DNA of 10,994 nucleotides from Clostridium sp. CAG:632. GTDB taxonomy: Bacteria; Bacillota; Clostridia; Lachnospirales; Lachnospiraceae. The notes beneath the pieces are model-generated. The model searched no databases. It was not told the origin of the DNA and saw only the letters and a program-made list of their open reading frames with translations. The stretch covers positions 61,751 to 72,744 of the forward strand of contig HF991339.1 of assembly GCA_000431515.1 (NCBI GenBank), in the 5' to 3' direction. Each line of letters begins with the position of its first letter. The stretch's first letter is position 1. Shown here piece by piece: positions 1-6,375 of this stretch. The translations under genes and the position numbers were made by a program.

Positions 1-134
1 GCTTCTGCCTTGACTGCCGGCATGAGACGGCAGCCTTTTGGGAGGCGGGATTGTAGAAATTCTACGTTCTGTTTCAGGGCTTCCGGATCAAGCTCGATCC
101 AGGCACGGGAGGTAGAAGGAGAAGTGATGTTCAT
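1..134 (-). CDS. vanT: VanT-like alanine/serine racemase, N-terminal fragment (runs off the left edge)
   Basis: This is the first 44 codons of a fold-type III PLP racemase. The translation shows the family opening R-A-W-I-E-L-D (residues 10-16), then P-A-V-K-A-E-A, where K42 matches the lysine that binds PLP in alanine racemases. The rest is outside the window. The ATG overlaps the vanXY stop in an ATGA arrangement, with AAGGAGGGGA six bases upstream, so it is translationally coupled to vanXY. That context favours a van-type serine/alanine racemase supplying D-Ser over housekeeping Alr. VanT proteins of the VanC and VanG types carry a long N-terminal membrane domain before the racemase domain. 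Here the racemase domain starts at once, as in the split VanTr form of VanL clusters. An ordinary alanine racemase recruited to the operon cannot be excluded. Confidence 0.8.
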   Translation of the reverse strand, partial: MNITSPSTSRAWIELDPEALKQNVEFLQSRLPKGCRLMPAVKAE

Positions 135-724
135 GAAAAATCCCCTCCTTGCAGATATTCTTCCAGAGTAAGTTCCTGCTCTTTGATGATTTCGGCATGG
201 GGCAGACCGACATACCGGAAATGCCATGGCTCATGCCCGATGCCGGTAACGGATTCTTTGCCCGCCGGATAACGTTCAATGAAACCATAATCGGCAGCCA
301 GATCACGGAAGGTCTGGCAGATGCCGTTATATGGGAAGTCCGGACGGATAAAATCAATATGATCCTGTTTCAGTCCGAGATCGATCGCAAGGCCGGTCTG
401 GTGTTCACTGTGATCCGGATATGCAACATAGGTCTGGGTAAAGAGCAGTCCGTTCTCTGCCATAGAATCATCCCAGATCTGCTGTTGTTCCTTTCTGGAA
501 CGCCATCCGCTGACAGGTACGATAGAATCCCAACCATTGATTTTACGAATAAGGGCTTCTAAGGCTCTGGCAGCAGTGACTTCCATCAGAATGGATTTCT
601 GACCACATACAGGGACCAGAACCGGTGTAAAGGTGCGTGGTATCGCGTGGTCGGAATTAACAAGGACTAAATAATTATCTGAGACTGCAGATGTATCTGC
701 AGGTGAAACACATAGAGTATTCAT
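131..724 (-). CDS. vanXY: VanXY-type D,D-dipeptidase/D,D-carboxypeptidase (197 aa)
   Basis: This is a zinc peptidase of the VanX/VanY (M15) family. VanXY enzymes cut D-Ala-D-Ala and remove the terminal D-Ala from pentapeptide precursors, so that only precursors ending in D-Ser remain and vancomycin binds poorly. Visible motifs are S-G-W-R-S at 72-76, S-E-H-Q-T-G-L-A-I-D at 106-115 (zinc ligands H108 and D115) and H-E-P-W-H-F-R-Y-V-G at 164-173 (catalytic E165, zinc ligand H168). There is no signal peptide or membrane segment, so it is cytoplasmic, as expected for VanXY and unlike membrane-anchored VanY. The sequence most resembles G-type VanXY from memory, but it stops soon after the peptidase core and lacks the C-terminal extension I recall in VanXY-G. 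The start has AAAGGAAA about 9-12 bases upstream. It lies 135 bp after vanS and overlaps vanT. Confidence 0.87.
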   Translation of the reverse strand: MNTLCVSPADTSAVSDNYLVLVNSDHAIPRTFTPVLVPVCGQKSILMEVTAARALEALIRKINGWDSIVPVSGWRSRKEQQQIWDDSMAENGLLFTQTYVAYPDHSEHQTGLAIDLGLKQDHIDFIRPDFPYNGICQTFRDLAADYGFIERYPAGKESVTGIGHEPWHFRYVGLPHAEIIKEQELTLEEYLQGGDFS

Positions 725-754
725 GATCGGGTTTCCTTTCTTACTTTTCTAACT

Positions 755-780
755 GATTCTGATAGAAGTCTATCAGAACC
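755..780 (-). promoter_or_regulatory. Palindromic hairpin in the vanS-vanXY gap (leader of vanXY)
   Basis: The arms TTCTGATAGA (757-766) and TCTATCAGAA (769-778) are perfect reverse complements separated by two bases. In the minus-strand transcript the stem extends two further pairs (one G-U, one G-C), whereas the plus-strand form would have an A-C mismatch, so it fits an RNA of the van direction. No U-run follows, so it is not a standard intrinsic terminator. It ends about 30 bases before the vanXY start codon. It could be an operator, an mRNA-stabilising or processing hairpin, or a weak attenuator. Confidence 0.5.
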
Positions 781-832
781 GGTCAGTCAGTGTTTGAAGG
801 AAAACCTATAGAAATATTGAGAATTGCTGGAT

Positions 833-844
833 ACTTTCTTACAA
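833..844 (-). promoter_or_regulatory. Possible VanR-binding box upstream of vanXY
   Basis: The minus strand reads TTGTAAGAAAGT, matching 9 of 11 fixed positions of the VanR consensus TCGTANGAAA(T/A)T described for VanA-type systems. A partial copy of the core (GTAAGAAAG) recurs at 736-744, but that one coincides with the vanXY ribosome site. A weak TATAGG could act as -10 about 20 bases downstream. This suggests, but does not prove, a VanR-activated promoter for vanXY-vanT separate from the vanRS promoter. Confidence 0.28.
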
Positions 845-859
845 AAAGGTGAAGAAATA

Positions 860-1969
860 TTACAGGGCGGTAAGGTTGATCGGCAGAAGAATCGTAAAGG
901 TAATGGTATCCTGCTCGCTAGCTGCCGTGATCGTACCGCCGTGGAGTTCTACGATTTCCTTGGAAATCGCAAGACCGAGACCGGAGCCGCCGGTTGCCGT
1001 GGAGCGGGAGGAATCCAGCCGGAAGAACTGTTCAAATATCCGGTTTAATTTCTCCGGAGGGATGGTTTTTCCCTGATTCTGAACGATGATCTGTACATTC
1101 CGGTCCTGTTTTTGCAATGTGAGCATAATCTCTGTTTCCGGGAAGCTGTAATTAATGGCATTCCGGATCAGATTATCGAAAACACGCTCCAACTTATCAC
1201 GGTCGCAGGAAATCTCAATCCCCGGAGCCAGCTCGGTTACGATGGTCAGATCCTTATCCAGAAGTAACGGTTTAAACTCATAGGCAGTCTGCTCCAACAT
1301 CCGGGTCAGATTCGTAAGCTCCGGTTCCAGCGTCAGAGTAGTAAGGTTGAATCTGGTAATATCAAAGAAATCGTTGATCAATGTCTCCAGACGTTCCGCC
1401 TTTTCCAGTGCAATTCCGGTATATCTGGCACGCAGCTCCGGTGAGATCTGCGGTTCATCCTGAAGAAGGGTGAGATAACCGATAACACTGGTTAACGGCG
1501 TCTTTAAATCATGTGCGAGATATACGATCAGATCATTCTTCCGCTGCTCGGCCTCTTTGGCCAGCATTTCATTCCGGATGCCCTGCTCCCGGAACAGGTT
1601 CAGCTCATCCTCGATATCCTGAATGGCAATCGGAAGATGAATCGGAGTCTCCTTGTCTGTGATCATTCTGCCGGCAGCTTCCACGATGGAATCCATATAG
1701 CGGAGCTGCTTGGTCATATAATAATATGTGATCAATAAAAATCCGATCAGAAGCGGAATCCCGGCGAAAACGATAATGTAGTCCCGGATATAGGACAGAA
1801 TCCAGTAAATCGGATTATCGGCCTGCCAGTAGACGGCATGGCAGAGGGTCCAGCAGGTGACGATAAACAGAAAGAATAAAATCACGAACCCAATCAGAGT
1901 TCCGAAATACTGCATGAGGATCTCTCTGGAAATCCGTCCTCTTCGTTTTTTCTGTGCTTTCTTATTCAA
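860..1969 (-). CDS. vanS: VanS-type sensor histidine kinase (369 aa, TTG start)
   Basis: This is a membrane sensor kinase that would phosphorylate the adjacent VanR. A basic N-terminus (residues 2-16) precedes transmembrane helix 1 (about 21-43), a short external loop (about 44-64), helix 2 (about 65-84) and a HAMP-like linker. The dimerisation domain carries L-A-H-D-L-K-T-P-L-T with phospho-acceptor H153. The ATPase domain shows the N-box D-N-L-I-R-N-A at 265-271 and the G-box G-G-S-G-L-G-L-A at 327-334. The short external loop resembles that of VanS from B- to G-type clusters only loosely, so the inducer cannot be read from it. I chose TTG at 1969-1967, overlapping the vanR stop by 8 bases, because it keeps the basic segment before helix 1. 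The alternative is ATG at 1915-1913 (351 aa). The longer frame running into vanR lacks a sensible start. Confidence 0.85.
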   Translation of the reverse strand: MNKKAQKKRRGRISREILMQYFGTLIGFVILFFLFIVTCWTLCHAVYWQADNPIYWILSYIRDYIIVFAGIPLLIGFLLITYYYMTKQLRYMDSIVEAAGRMITDKETPIHLPIAIQDIEDELNLFREQGIRNEMLAKEAEQRKNDLIVYLAHDLKTPLTSVIGYLTLLQDEPQISPELRARYTGIALEKAERLETLINDFFDITRFNLTTLTLEPELTNLTRMLEQTAYEFKPLLLDKDLTIVTELAPGIEISCDRDKLERVFDNLIRNAINYSFPETEIMLTLQKQDRNVQIIVQNQGKTIPPEKLNRIFEQFFRLDSSRSTATGGSGLGLAISKEIVELHGGTITAASEQDTITFTILLPINLTAL

Positions 1970-2672
1970 TGGTATAGCCAACCCCCCATACTGTTTTGAT
2001 ATATTTCGGATTCCGTGCAGGCTCATGCATCTTTTCGCGCAGATGCGCAATGTGGGCCATGACGGTATTGTTGCTGTTCTCATAATAGTGCTCGCCCCAG
2101 AGCGCTTCAAAAAGCTCCTCGGAGGAGACAACGGTTCCCTTTCTCTGGCACAGGTACCAGACGATAGAGAATTCTAACGGAGTGAGTGCCAGATCCTTTC
2201 CGTTTAATGTGCATTTATGGCTGGATTGCGAGATATGTAATCCACGGATATCAATGCTGTCATCGGTGGCAGAAGCGGAATCATCGGATCCGGATTTTGG
2301 ATTGTATCGGGTATAGCGCCGCAGCTGGGTCTTAACTCTGGCAACCAGCTCCAGTGGATTAAACGGTTTCGTGATATAATCATCCGCCCCAAGGGTCAGA
2401 CCGGTGATCTTATCCATATCCTCTACCTTGGCGGTCAGCATGATGATCGGATACAGGTGCGATTGGCGGATGCGCTGGCAGAGTGTAAAGCCGTCCATAT
2501 CCGGCAGCATGACATCCAGGATCGCCAGATCCAGATTCTCCCGCTCTACGCAGTTTAAGGCATCAGTTGCATTATAATATTTGAATACCTGAAAATTCTC
2601 ATTGGATAAGTAGACCTCTACTAAGTCGGCAATTGCCGCTTCATCGTCTACGATCATTATTTTTTCATTCAT
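1962..2672 (-). CDS. vanR: VanR-type OmpR-family response regulator (236 aa)
   Basis: This DNA-binding regulator has a canonical receiver: acidic residues D9, D10 and E11, phospho-acceptor D53 in the segment L-D-V-M-L-P-D, switch T80 and K102. The C-terminal half (about 140-236) is an OmpR/PhoB winged helix ending in the typical K-T-V-W-G-V-G-Y. Its length is normal for the family. The start ATG at 2672-2670 has GAGGG seven bases upstream. The kinase gene follows with an 8-base overlap, so the two form a translationally coupled pair. The assignment as VanR rather than a generic OmpR regulator rests on overall resemblance and the vanXY-vanT genes downstream. Its likely targets are the vanXY leader and possibly its own promoter. 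It is transcribed away from the cystathionine genes. Confidence 0.87.
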   Translation of the reverse strand: MNEKIMIVDDEAAIADLVEVYLSNENFQVFKYYNATDALNCVERENLDLAILDVMLPDMDGFTLCQRIRQSHLYPIIMLTAKVEDMDKITGLTLGADDYITKPFNPLELVARVKTQLRRYTRYNPKSGSDDSASATDDSIDIRGLHISQSSHKCTLNGKDLALTPLEFSIVWYLCQRKGTVVSSEELFEALWGEHYYENSNNTVMAHIAHLREKMHEPARNPKYIKTVWGVGYTIE

Positions 2673-2705
2673 GACAGAACCCTCTACTCATTATATATAG
2701 CTCCA

Positions 2706-2734
2706 AGTGTAGCAGAAGCTGAAATGAAAAACAA
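2706..2734 (-). promoter_or_regulatory. Promoter of vanRS
   Basis: The minus strand shows a -35 TTGTTT (2734-2729), a 17-base spacer and a -10 TACACT (2711-2706) preceded by TGC, an extended -10. Transcription would start near 2699 and give a leader of about 27 bases holding the vanR ribosome site. A closer TATAAT (about 2692-2697) would place the start inside the ribosome site and is less likely. Confidence 0.6.
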
Positions 2735-2795
2735 TCTTTTCTGTCTAAAATGGCAGGTATTGGAAAAAACTATAGCGGACATAAGGAAGAAAGAA

Positions 2796-2825
2796 TTACG
2801 CAATATGCGGGATATCCTGTATAAT
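2796..2825 (+). promoter_or_regulatory. Candidate promoter of the cystathionine gene pair
   Basis: A perfect TATAAT lies at 2820-2825. The best -35 is a poor TTACGC at 2796-2801 with an 18-base spacer, so an activator may be needed. An imperfect palindrome centred on GGATATCC (2808-2819) sits just upstream of the -10 and could be an operator. The leader to the start codon would be only about 65 bases, too short for a T-box or SAM riboswitch. Confidence 0.45.
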
Positions 2826-2896
2826 AAAGCATATAAATCATACTAAAATGATAGGAATAAACAAAAGACGAGAGACAGACGAATGGAGGAATTTCA

Positions 2897-4075
2897 ATGG
2901 AAAGAGGTCTTGATACCAAGTGTCTTCACTTAGAAGAAGACGAAGGAAATGTAAATCATTATGGAGCAATCAGTTATCCAATCTATCAGACAGCCACCTA
3001 TGCACATCCGGGTGTAAATCAGAGCACAGGCTTTGATTATAGCAGACTTCAGAATCCGACCAGAGAGCATCTGGAGAAAATGGTAGCTTCTCTGGAAAAC
3101 GGAATCTCAGCACTGGCATTTTCAACCGGTATGGCGGCGATCACAACCTTAATGGAACTCTTTCAACCCGGCGATCATATTGTAATGGACTCCGATCTGT
3201 ATGGCGGAAGTATCCGTCTGTTTCAGCATATATCCGCAAAGAACGGAATTACATTTTCCGGTCTTGACTGCAGTCAGGGAGATGTGGAAGACTGTATAAA
3301 TGAGAAAACAAAGGCAATCTACGTGGAAACACCAACGAATCCGATGATGCGTGTGACAGATCTTGTAGCACTGGCAGAGAAGGCAAAGAAGCATAATCTG
3401 CTTCTGATCGTGGATAATACATTTCTTTCGCCGTATCTGCAGAATCCGTTAAACCTAGGTGCGGACATTGTCGTACATAGCGGAACCAAATATCTCGGAG
3501 GCCATAATGATACGCTGGCAGGTTTTCTGGTCACGAACCGGGAGGATCTGGATGAAAGACTGAGATTTATCATTAAAACCAATGGAACGGGACTGGCTCC
3601 GTTTGACAGCTGGCTGATCCTGCGCGGGATTAAAACGCTCGGTATCCGTATGGAGCGGGCACAGGAGAATGCCATCCGGATCGCCGGATGGTTAAAGGAA
3701 CAGCCGCTTGTAGCAGAGGTGATTTATCCGGGTCTTGAGGAACACCCGGGACATGAAATCATGAAAAAGCAGGCACGTGGATTCGGTGCAATGCTGACTT
3801 TCCAGATGAAGGAAGCAGAGGATGCAAGGGAGATATTAAACCGGGTGCGCATGATCAAGTTTGCAGAGAGTCTTGGCGGTGTGGAAACCTTGATCACATA
3901 TCCGGTGACACAGACTCATGCGGATGTACCGAAGGAAATCCGGGAGAAAAACGGAATTACGGAATGTACGCTCCGGTTATCTGTCGGGATTGAGAATGCC
4001 GAGGATCTGATCGGAGAGCTGGAACAGGTATTTCAGGGAATAGAAGGAGAAAGAAATGGCAGAACGAAATCTTGA
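2897..4075 (+). CDS. Cystathionine gamma-synthase/gamma-lyase family PLP enzyme (392 aa)
   Basis: This is a Cys/Met-metabolism PLP enzyme of fold type I. Residues expected of the family are visible: Y48 and R50 (F-D-Y-S-R), which reach the cofactor phosphate of the neighbouring subunit; S-T-G-M-A (76-80), the phosphate loop; Y102 in L-Y-G-G-S; D173, contacting the pyridine nitrogen; K198 in S-G-T-K-Y, the Schiff-base lysine; and R360 in T-L-R-L-S-V-G, binding the substrate carboxylate. The L-Y-G-G-S site lacks the cysteine (Y-G-C-T) typical of methionine gamma-lyase. Start ATG has GGAGGA six bases upstream. Pairing with a beta-lyase points to cystathionine gamma-synthase (metB role), which makes cystathionine from activated homoserine and cysteine. 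Gamma-lyase or homocysteine-forming sulfhydrylase activity is hard to exclude from sequence. Its 3' end overlaps the next gene by 20 bases. Confidence 0.87.
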   Translation: MERGLDTKCLHLEEDEGNVNHYGAISYPIYQTATYAHPGVNQSTGFDYSRLQNPTREHLEKMVASLENGISALAFSTGMAAITTLMELFQPGDHIVMDSDLYGGSIRLFQHISAKNGITFSGLDCSQGDVEDCINEKTKAIYVETPTNPMMRVTDLVALAEKAKKHNLLLIVDNTFLSPYLQNPLNLGADIVVHSGTKYLGGHNDTLAGFLVTNREDLDERLRFIIKTNGTGLAPFDSWLILRGIKTLGIRMERAQENAIRIAGWLKEQPLVAEVIYPGLEEHPGHEIMKKQARGFGAMLTFQMKEAEDAREILNRVRMIKFAESLGGVETLITYPVTQTHADVPKEIREKNGITECTLRLSVGIENAEDLIGELEQVFQGIEGERNGRTKS

Positions 4076-5240
4076 CTTTGATACAATTATAGATCGTAAG
4101 AACACCGATTGTCTGAAATATGATTTTGCAAAGCGGCGCGGGATGCCGGAGGATGTGCTTCCACTCTGGGTGGCCGATATGGATTTTAAGACCTCCTCGT
4201 ATGTGGAGGACGCACTGGCTGAACGTGCAAGACATGGAATCTTCGGATACAGTGAATCGCAGACACCGTATTTTGAGATTGTTCGGGACTGGATGAAGCG
4301 TCACCATGACTGGGAGGTAAAGGAGCCATGGCTGATCAAGACACCGGGTGTGGTATTTGCTCTGGCAATGGCAGTGAAGGCATATACGGAGCCGGGAGAC
4401 GGAGTGCTGATCCAGTCGCCGGTTTACTATCCGTTTTCTGAGGTGATTGAGGACAACGGAAGAAGAATCGTCAGCAATACACTGGTGCTCGGCGAGGATC
4501 ATAAATATCATATTGATTTTGAGGATTTTGAACGTCAGATAAAAGAGAATCAGATTAAGCTGTTTTTCCTTTGCAATCCGCATAATCCGGTCGGAAGAGT
4601 CTGGACCACAGAGGAGCTGACAAGGCTTGGAGACATTTGCCTGAAATATCAGGTTACGGTAGTGAGTGATGAGATCCATTCGGATTTTATCTTCCGGGGG
4701 AGACATCAGGTATTCGCAGATTTAAAGAGGGAGTATGCAGATATTACGGTCACTTGTACGGCACCGAGCAAGACCTTCAATCTGGCAGGCTTACTGCTTT
4801 CCAATATCTTTATTTCGAACCGGGAGCTGCGGCATAAGTTCCGGCAGCAGGTAAACGCAGCCGGTATCAGTCAGCTCAGTCCGTTTGGACTGGTGGCATG
4901 CGAGACTGCATATACGCAGGGCGAAGAATGGTATCAGGCAATGCTTGTATATGTTGCAGAAAATATTGCATTTACGAAGGAATATGTGGAGAAACATCTT
5001 CCGGGTGTGGAAATGGTTGAGCATGAGGGCACGTATCTGGTGTGGCTGGATTTTAGAAAGACCGGACTCAGTGTGGAGGAGCTGGAGGATCTGATCGTAA
5101 ACCGGGCAAAGCTCTGGCTTGACAGCGGTAAGATTTTCGGCAAGAGCGGAGAAGGCTTCCAGCGGATCAATGTGGCATGTCCGAGACAGATTCTGGAGGA
5201 GGCATTGCATAGGATCAGAGAGCAGTTACAGGCTGTTTAG
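4056..5240 (+). CDS. patB: PatB/MalY-type cystathionine beta-lyase (394 aa)
   Basis: This class I aminotransferase-fold PLP enzyme would split cystathionine into homocysteine, pyruvate and ammonia. It shows the PatB/MalY opening (L-P-L-W-V-A-D-M-D-F, 35-44), N-P-H-N-P-V-G (174-180), S-D-E-I-H-S-D (204-210, with D205 for the pyridine nitrogen), the Schiff-base lysine K239 in S-K-T-F-N-L-A-G, and R370 in Q-R-I-N-V-A-C-P-R for the substrate carboxylate. Its length is standard for the family. The ATG lies inside the preceding gene's 3' end, with GAAGGAGA five bases upstream, so translation is coupled. Together the two enzymes would form a cysteine-to-homocysteine transsulfuration route for methionine synthesis. 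Like other family members, it may also act as a cysteine desulfhydrase. A strong terminator follows. Confidence 0.88.
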   Translation: MAERNLDFDTIIDRKNTDCLKYDFAKRRGMPEDVLPLWVADMDFKTSSYVEDALAERARHGIFGYSESQTPYFEIVRDWMKRHHDWEVKEPWLIKTPGVVFALAMAVKAYTEPGDGVLIQSPVYYPFSEVIEDNGRRIVSNTLVLGEDHKYHIDFEDFERQIKENQIKLFFLCNPHNPVGRVWTTEELTRLGDICLKYQVTVVSDEIHSDFIFRGRHQVFADLKREYADITVTCTAPSKTFNLAGLLLSNIFISNRELRHKFRQQVNAAGISQLSPFGLVACETAYTQGEEWYQAMLVYVAENIAFTKEYVEKHLPGVEMVEHEGTYLVWLDFRKTGLSVEELEDLIVNRAKLWLDSGKIFGKSGEGFQRINVACPRQILEEALHRIREQLQAV

Positions 5241-5299
5241 GATCAGAGTTTGCTCCGGAAAAAAGCCGTATATTTGAAAAAGTAAAAGATATTTACGCG

Positions 5300-5329
5300 A
5301 ACACACGTTTGAAAGAACGTGTGTTTTTT
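5300..5329 (+). terminator. Intrinsic terminator after patB
   Basis: The arms AACACACGTT (5300-5309) and AACGTGTGTT (5316-5325) pair perfectly over 10 bp around a six-base loop. A run of six T closes the structure (5324-5329). It ends the cystathionine operon 60 bases after patB. Confidence 0.9.
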
Positions 5330-5524
5330 CGACTGCAAAGGAGTGTGCTTCGATAAAATCAAACGGAAAAAACCTCGAAATACATGTGAATTATACGAAC
5401 TTCTGCCGCTTTGTTTTTATCCTGTCAATAATTGCGGAGAATACCCCCTTTTCACTTATTTTTAATTCTACTATAATTTCAAAGGAAACAACAAATAGGG
5501 AGTAAAAAGTACAGGAGGCGAGCC
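5330..5524 (+). promoter_or_regulatory. Upstream region and promoter of the Spo0A-like pair
   Basis: No coding gene is seen here. A vegetative-type promoter fits TTTTCA (5449-5454), a 17-base spacer and a perfect TATAAT (5472-5477), giving a start near 5484 and a leader of about 40 bases. The first gene's ribosome site AGGAGG (5513-5518) is six bases before its ATG. Three sequences resemble the Spo0A box TGTCGAA: 5328-5334 and 5349-5355 on the minus strand (6 of 7 each), and 5373-5379 on the plus strand (5 of 7). They hint at autoregulation, but such short matches are weak. Confidence 0.6.
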
Positions 5525-6322
5525 ATGAACGACATAAAAATAGCAATTGTAAATCATGATAAGACGGCACTTTATAATATTCAGCAATCCTTAAACGAGG
5601 AAGAACGAGTGCAGATCGTTGGAACGGCGCAGGATGGGAAGGAAGCTGTAACAATGATTCGGGAGCGGAAGCCGGAGGTTGTTGTGCTGGATCTGATCAT
5701 GCCGCATCTGGATGGAATGGGAATCATGGAGCAGGTAGAATATCAGTCCGGGAGAGAGGAATGTCCGAAATATATCATTGGCATGATGCGGGGGCAGGAA
5801 TGCATGTTTCGGTTGGCGGCGGAAAAACAGACTGTGGTAGGTGTCGGGCAGAATTATGCACAGGCGGAATTAAAGCATGCGATCCAAATGCTGAATAATG
5901 GAAAAAAATCAGCCAAATGGGGGGCAATCCAGAGTGCGGCGATTACAGTTGCACCGGCAGAGGACAAGCTGGAACTGGTGGTGACAGATATTATTCATGA
6001 TATCGGAGTCCCTGCACATATTAAGGGATATCAGTATCTGCGCAGTGCTATCCTGATGGCGGTTGCCGATATGGATATATTGAATTCCATAACAAAGCAG
6101 CTGTATCCGGAGATAGCCCGGCAATATGAAACGACACCGAGTCGGGTAGAACGGGCAATCCGGCATGCCATTGAGGTGGCATGGGGACGCGGGCATATGG
6201 ATACGATCGATGAATTATTCGGATATACGATCCATGCCGGGAAGGGGAAACCGACCAATTCGGAATTTATTGCATTGATTGCGGATAAAATCCGTCTGGA
6301 TCAGAAGATGAAGAGTGCATAA
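5525..6322 (+). CDS. Spo0A-like response regulator 1, atypical receiver (265 aa)
   Basis: Residues ~154-260 form a Spo0A-type DNA-binding domain with the hallmark blocks V-P-A-H-I-K-G-Y (162-169), S-R-V-E-R-A-I-R-H-A-I-E-V-A-W (206-220, recognition helix) and K-P-T-N-S-E-F-I-A (242-250). The N-terminal receiver (1-123) keeps the phospho-acceptor D56 in L-D-L-I-M-P-H-L-D-G. The acidic pair of Spo0A (D10, D11) is N10, H11 here, the switch threonine is M87, and the conserved lysine and proline of the K-P-F-D motif are Q109 and N110. Efficient phosphorelay control is therefore doubtful, though D12 might partly replace the lost acids. Length matches B. subtilis Spo0A (267 aa). A second Spo0A-like gene follows 53 bp later. 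The usual neighbour spoIVB is absent, so I do not call this the canonical spo0A. A linker with little charge pattern joins the domains. Confidence 0.9.
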   Translation: MNDIKIAIVNHDKTALYNIQQSLNEEERVQIVGTAQDGKEAVTMIRERKPEVVVLDLIMPHLDGMGIMEQVEYQSGREECPKYIIGMMRGQECMFRLAAEKQTVVGVGQNYAQAELKHAIQMLNNGKKSAKWGAIQSAAITVAPAEDKLELVVTDIIHDIGVPAHIKGYQYLRSAILMAVADMDILNSITKQLYPEIARQYETTPSRVERAIRHAIEVAWGRGHMDTIDELFGYTIHAGKGKPTNSEFIALIADKIRLDQKMKSA

Positions 6323-6375
6323 AAAGCAGATCGTTACAGATAGAATATGAAAAGACAGGAAAGATGGGGAGAAGT

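Noticed and set aside
149..562. Plus-strand open frame of 137 codons opposite vanXY
   Set aside because: It lies wholly antisense to a protein with intact zinc-peptidase motifs, has no recognisable domain or good ribosome site, and is a shadow of vanXY.
1970..2131. N-terminal extension of the vanS frame into vanR
   Set aside because: The extra 54 residues are out-of-frame translation of the conserved VanR winged-helix region and look unlike any sensor kinase N-terminus.
2826..2896. Possible SAM riboswitch or T-box leader for the methionine/cysteine genes
   Set aside because: The leader from the likely start near 2832 is only about 65 bases, with no specifier stem, no T-box motif and no terminator/antiterminator pair.
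3957..4706. Minus-strand open frame of 249 codons opposite the metB/patB-like genes
   Set aside because: It spans the junction of two clearly coding plus-strand genes, its translation has no recognisable domain, and it would need a promoter inside patB.
5363..5395. Sigma-H-like promoter (GGAAAA ... GTGAATTA) upstream of the first Spo0A-like gene, as in B. subtilis spo0A
   Set aside because: The -35 has a mismatch in its core, the spacer is about 14 bases rather than 11-12 and the -10 lacks the leading purine; the sigma-A-type promoter at 5449-5477 fits far better.
6323..6375. Separate promoter or terminator between the two Spo0A-like genes
   Set aside because: No hairpin with a T-run and no -35/-10 pair of reasonable spacing is visible in the 53-base gap; co-transcription is simpler.
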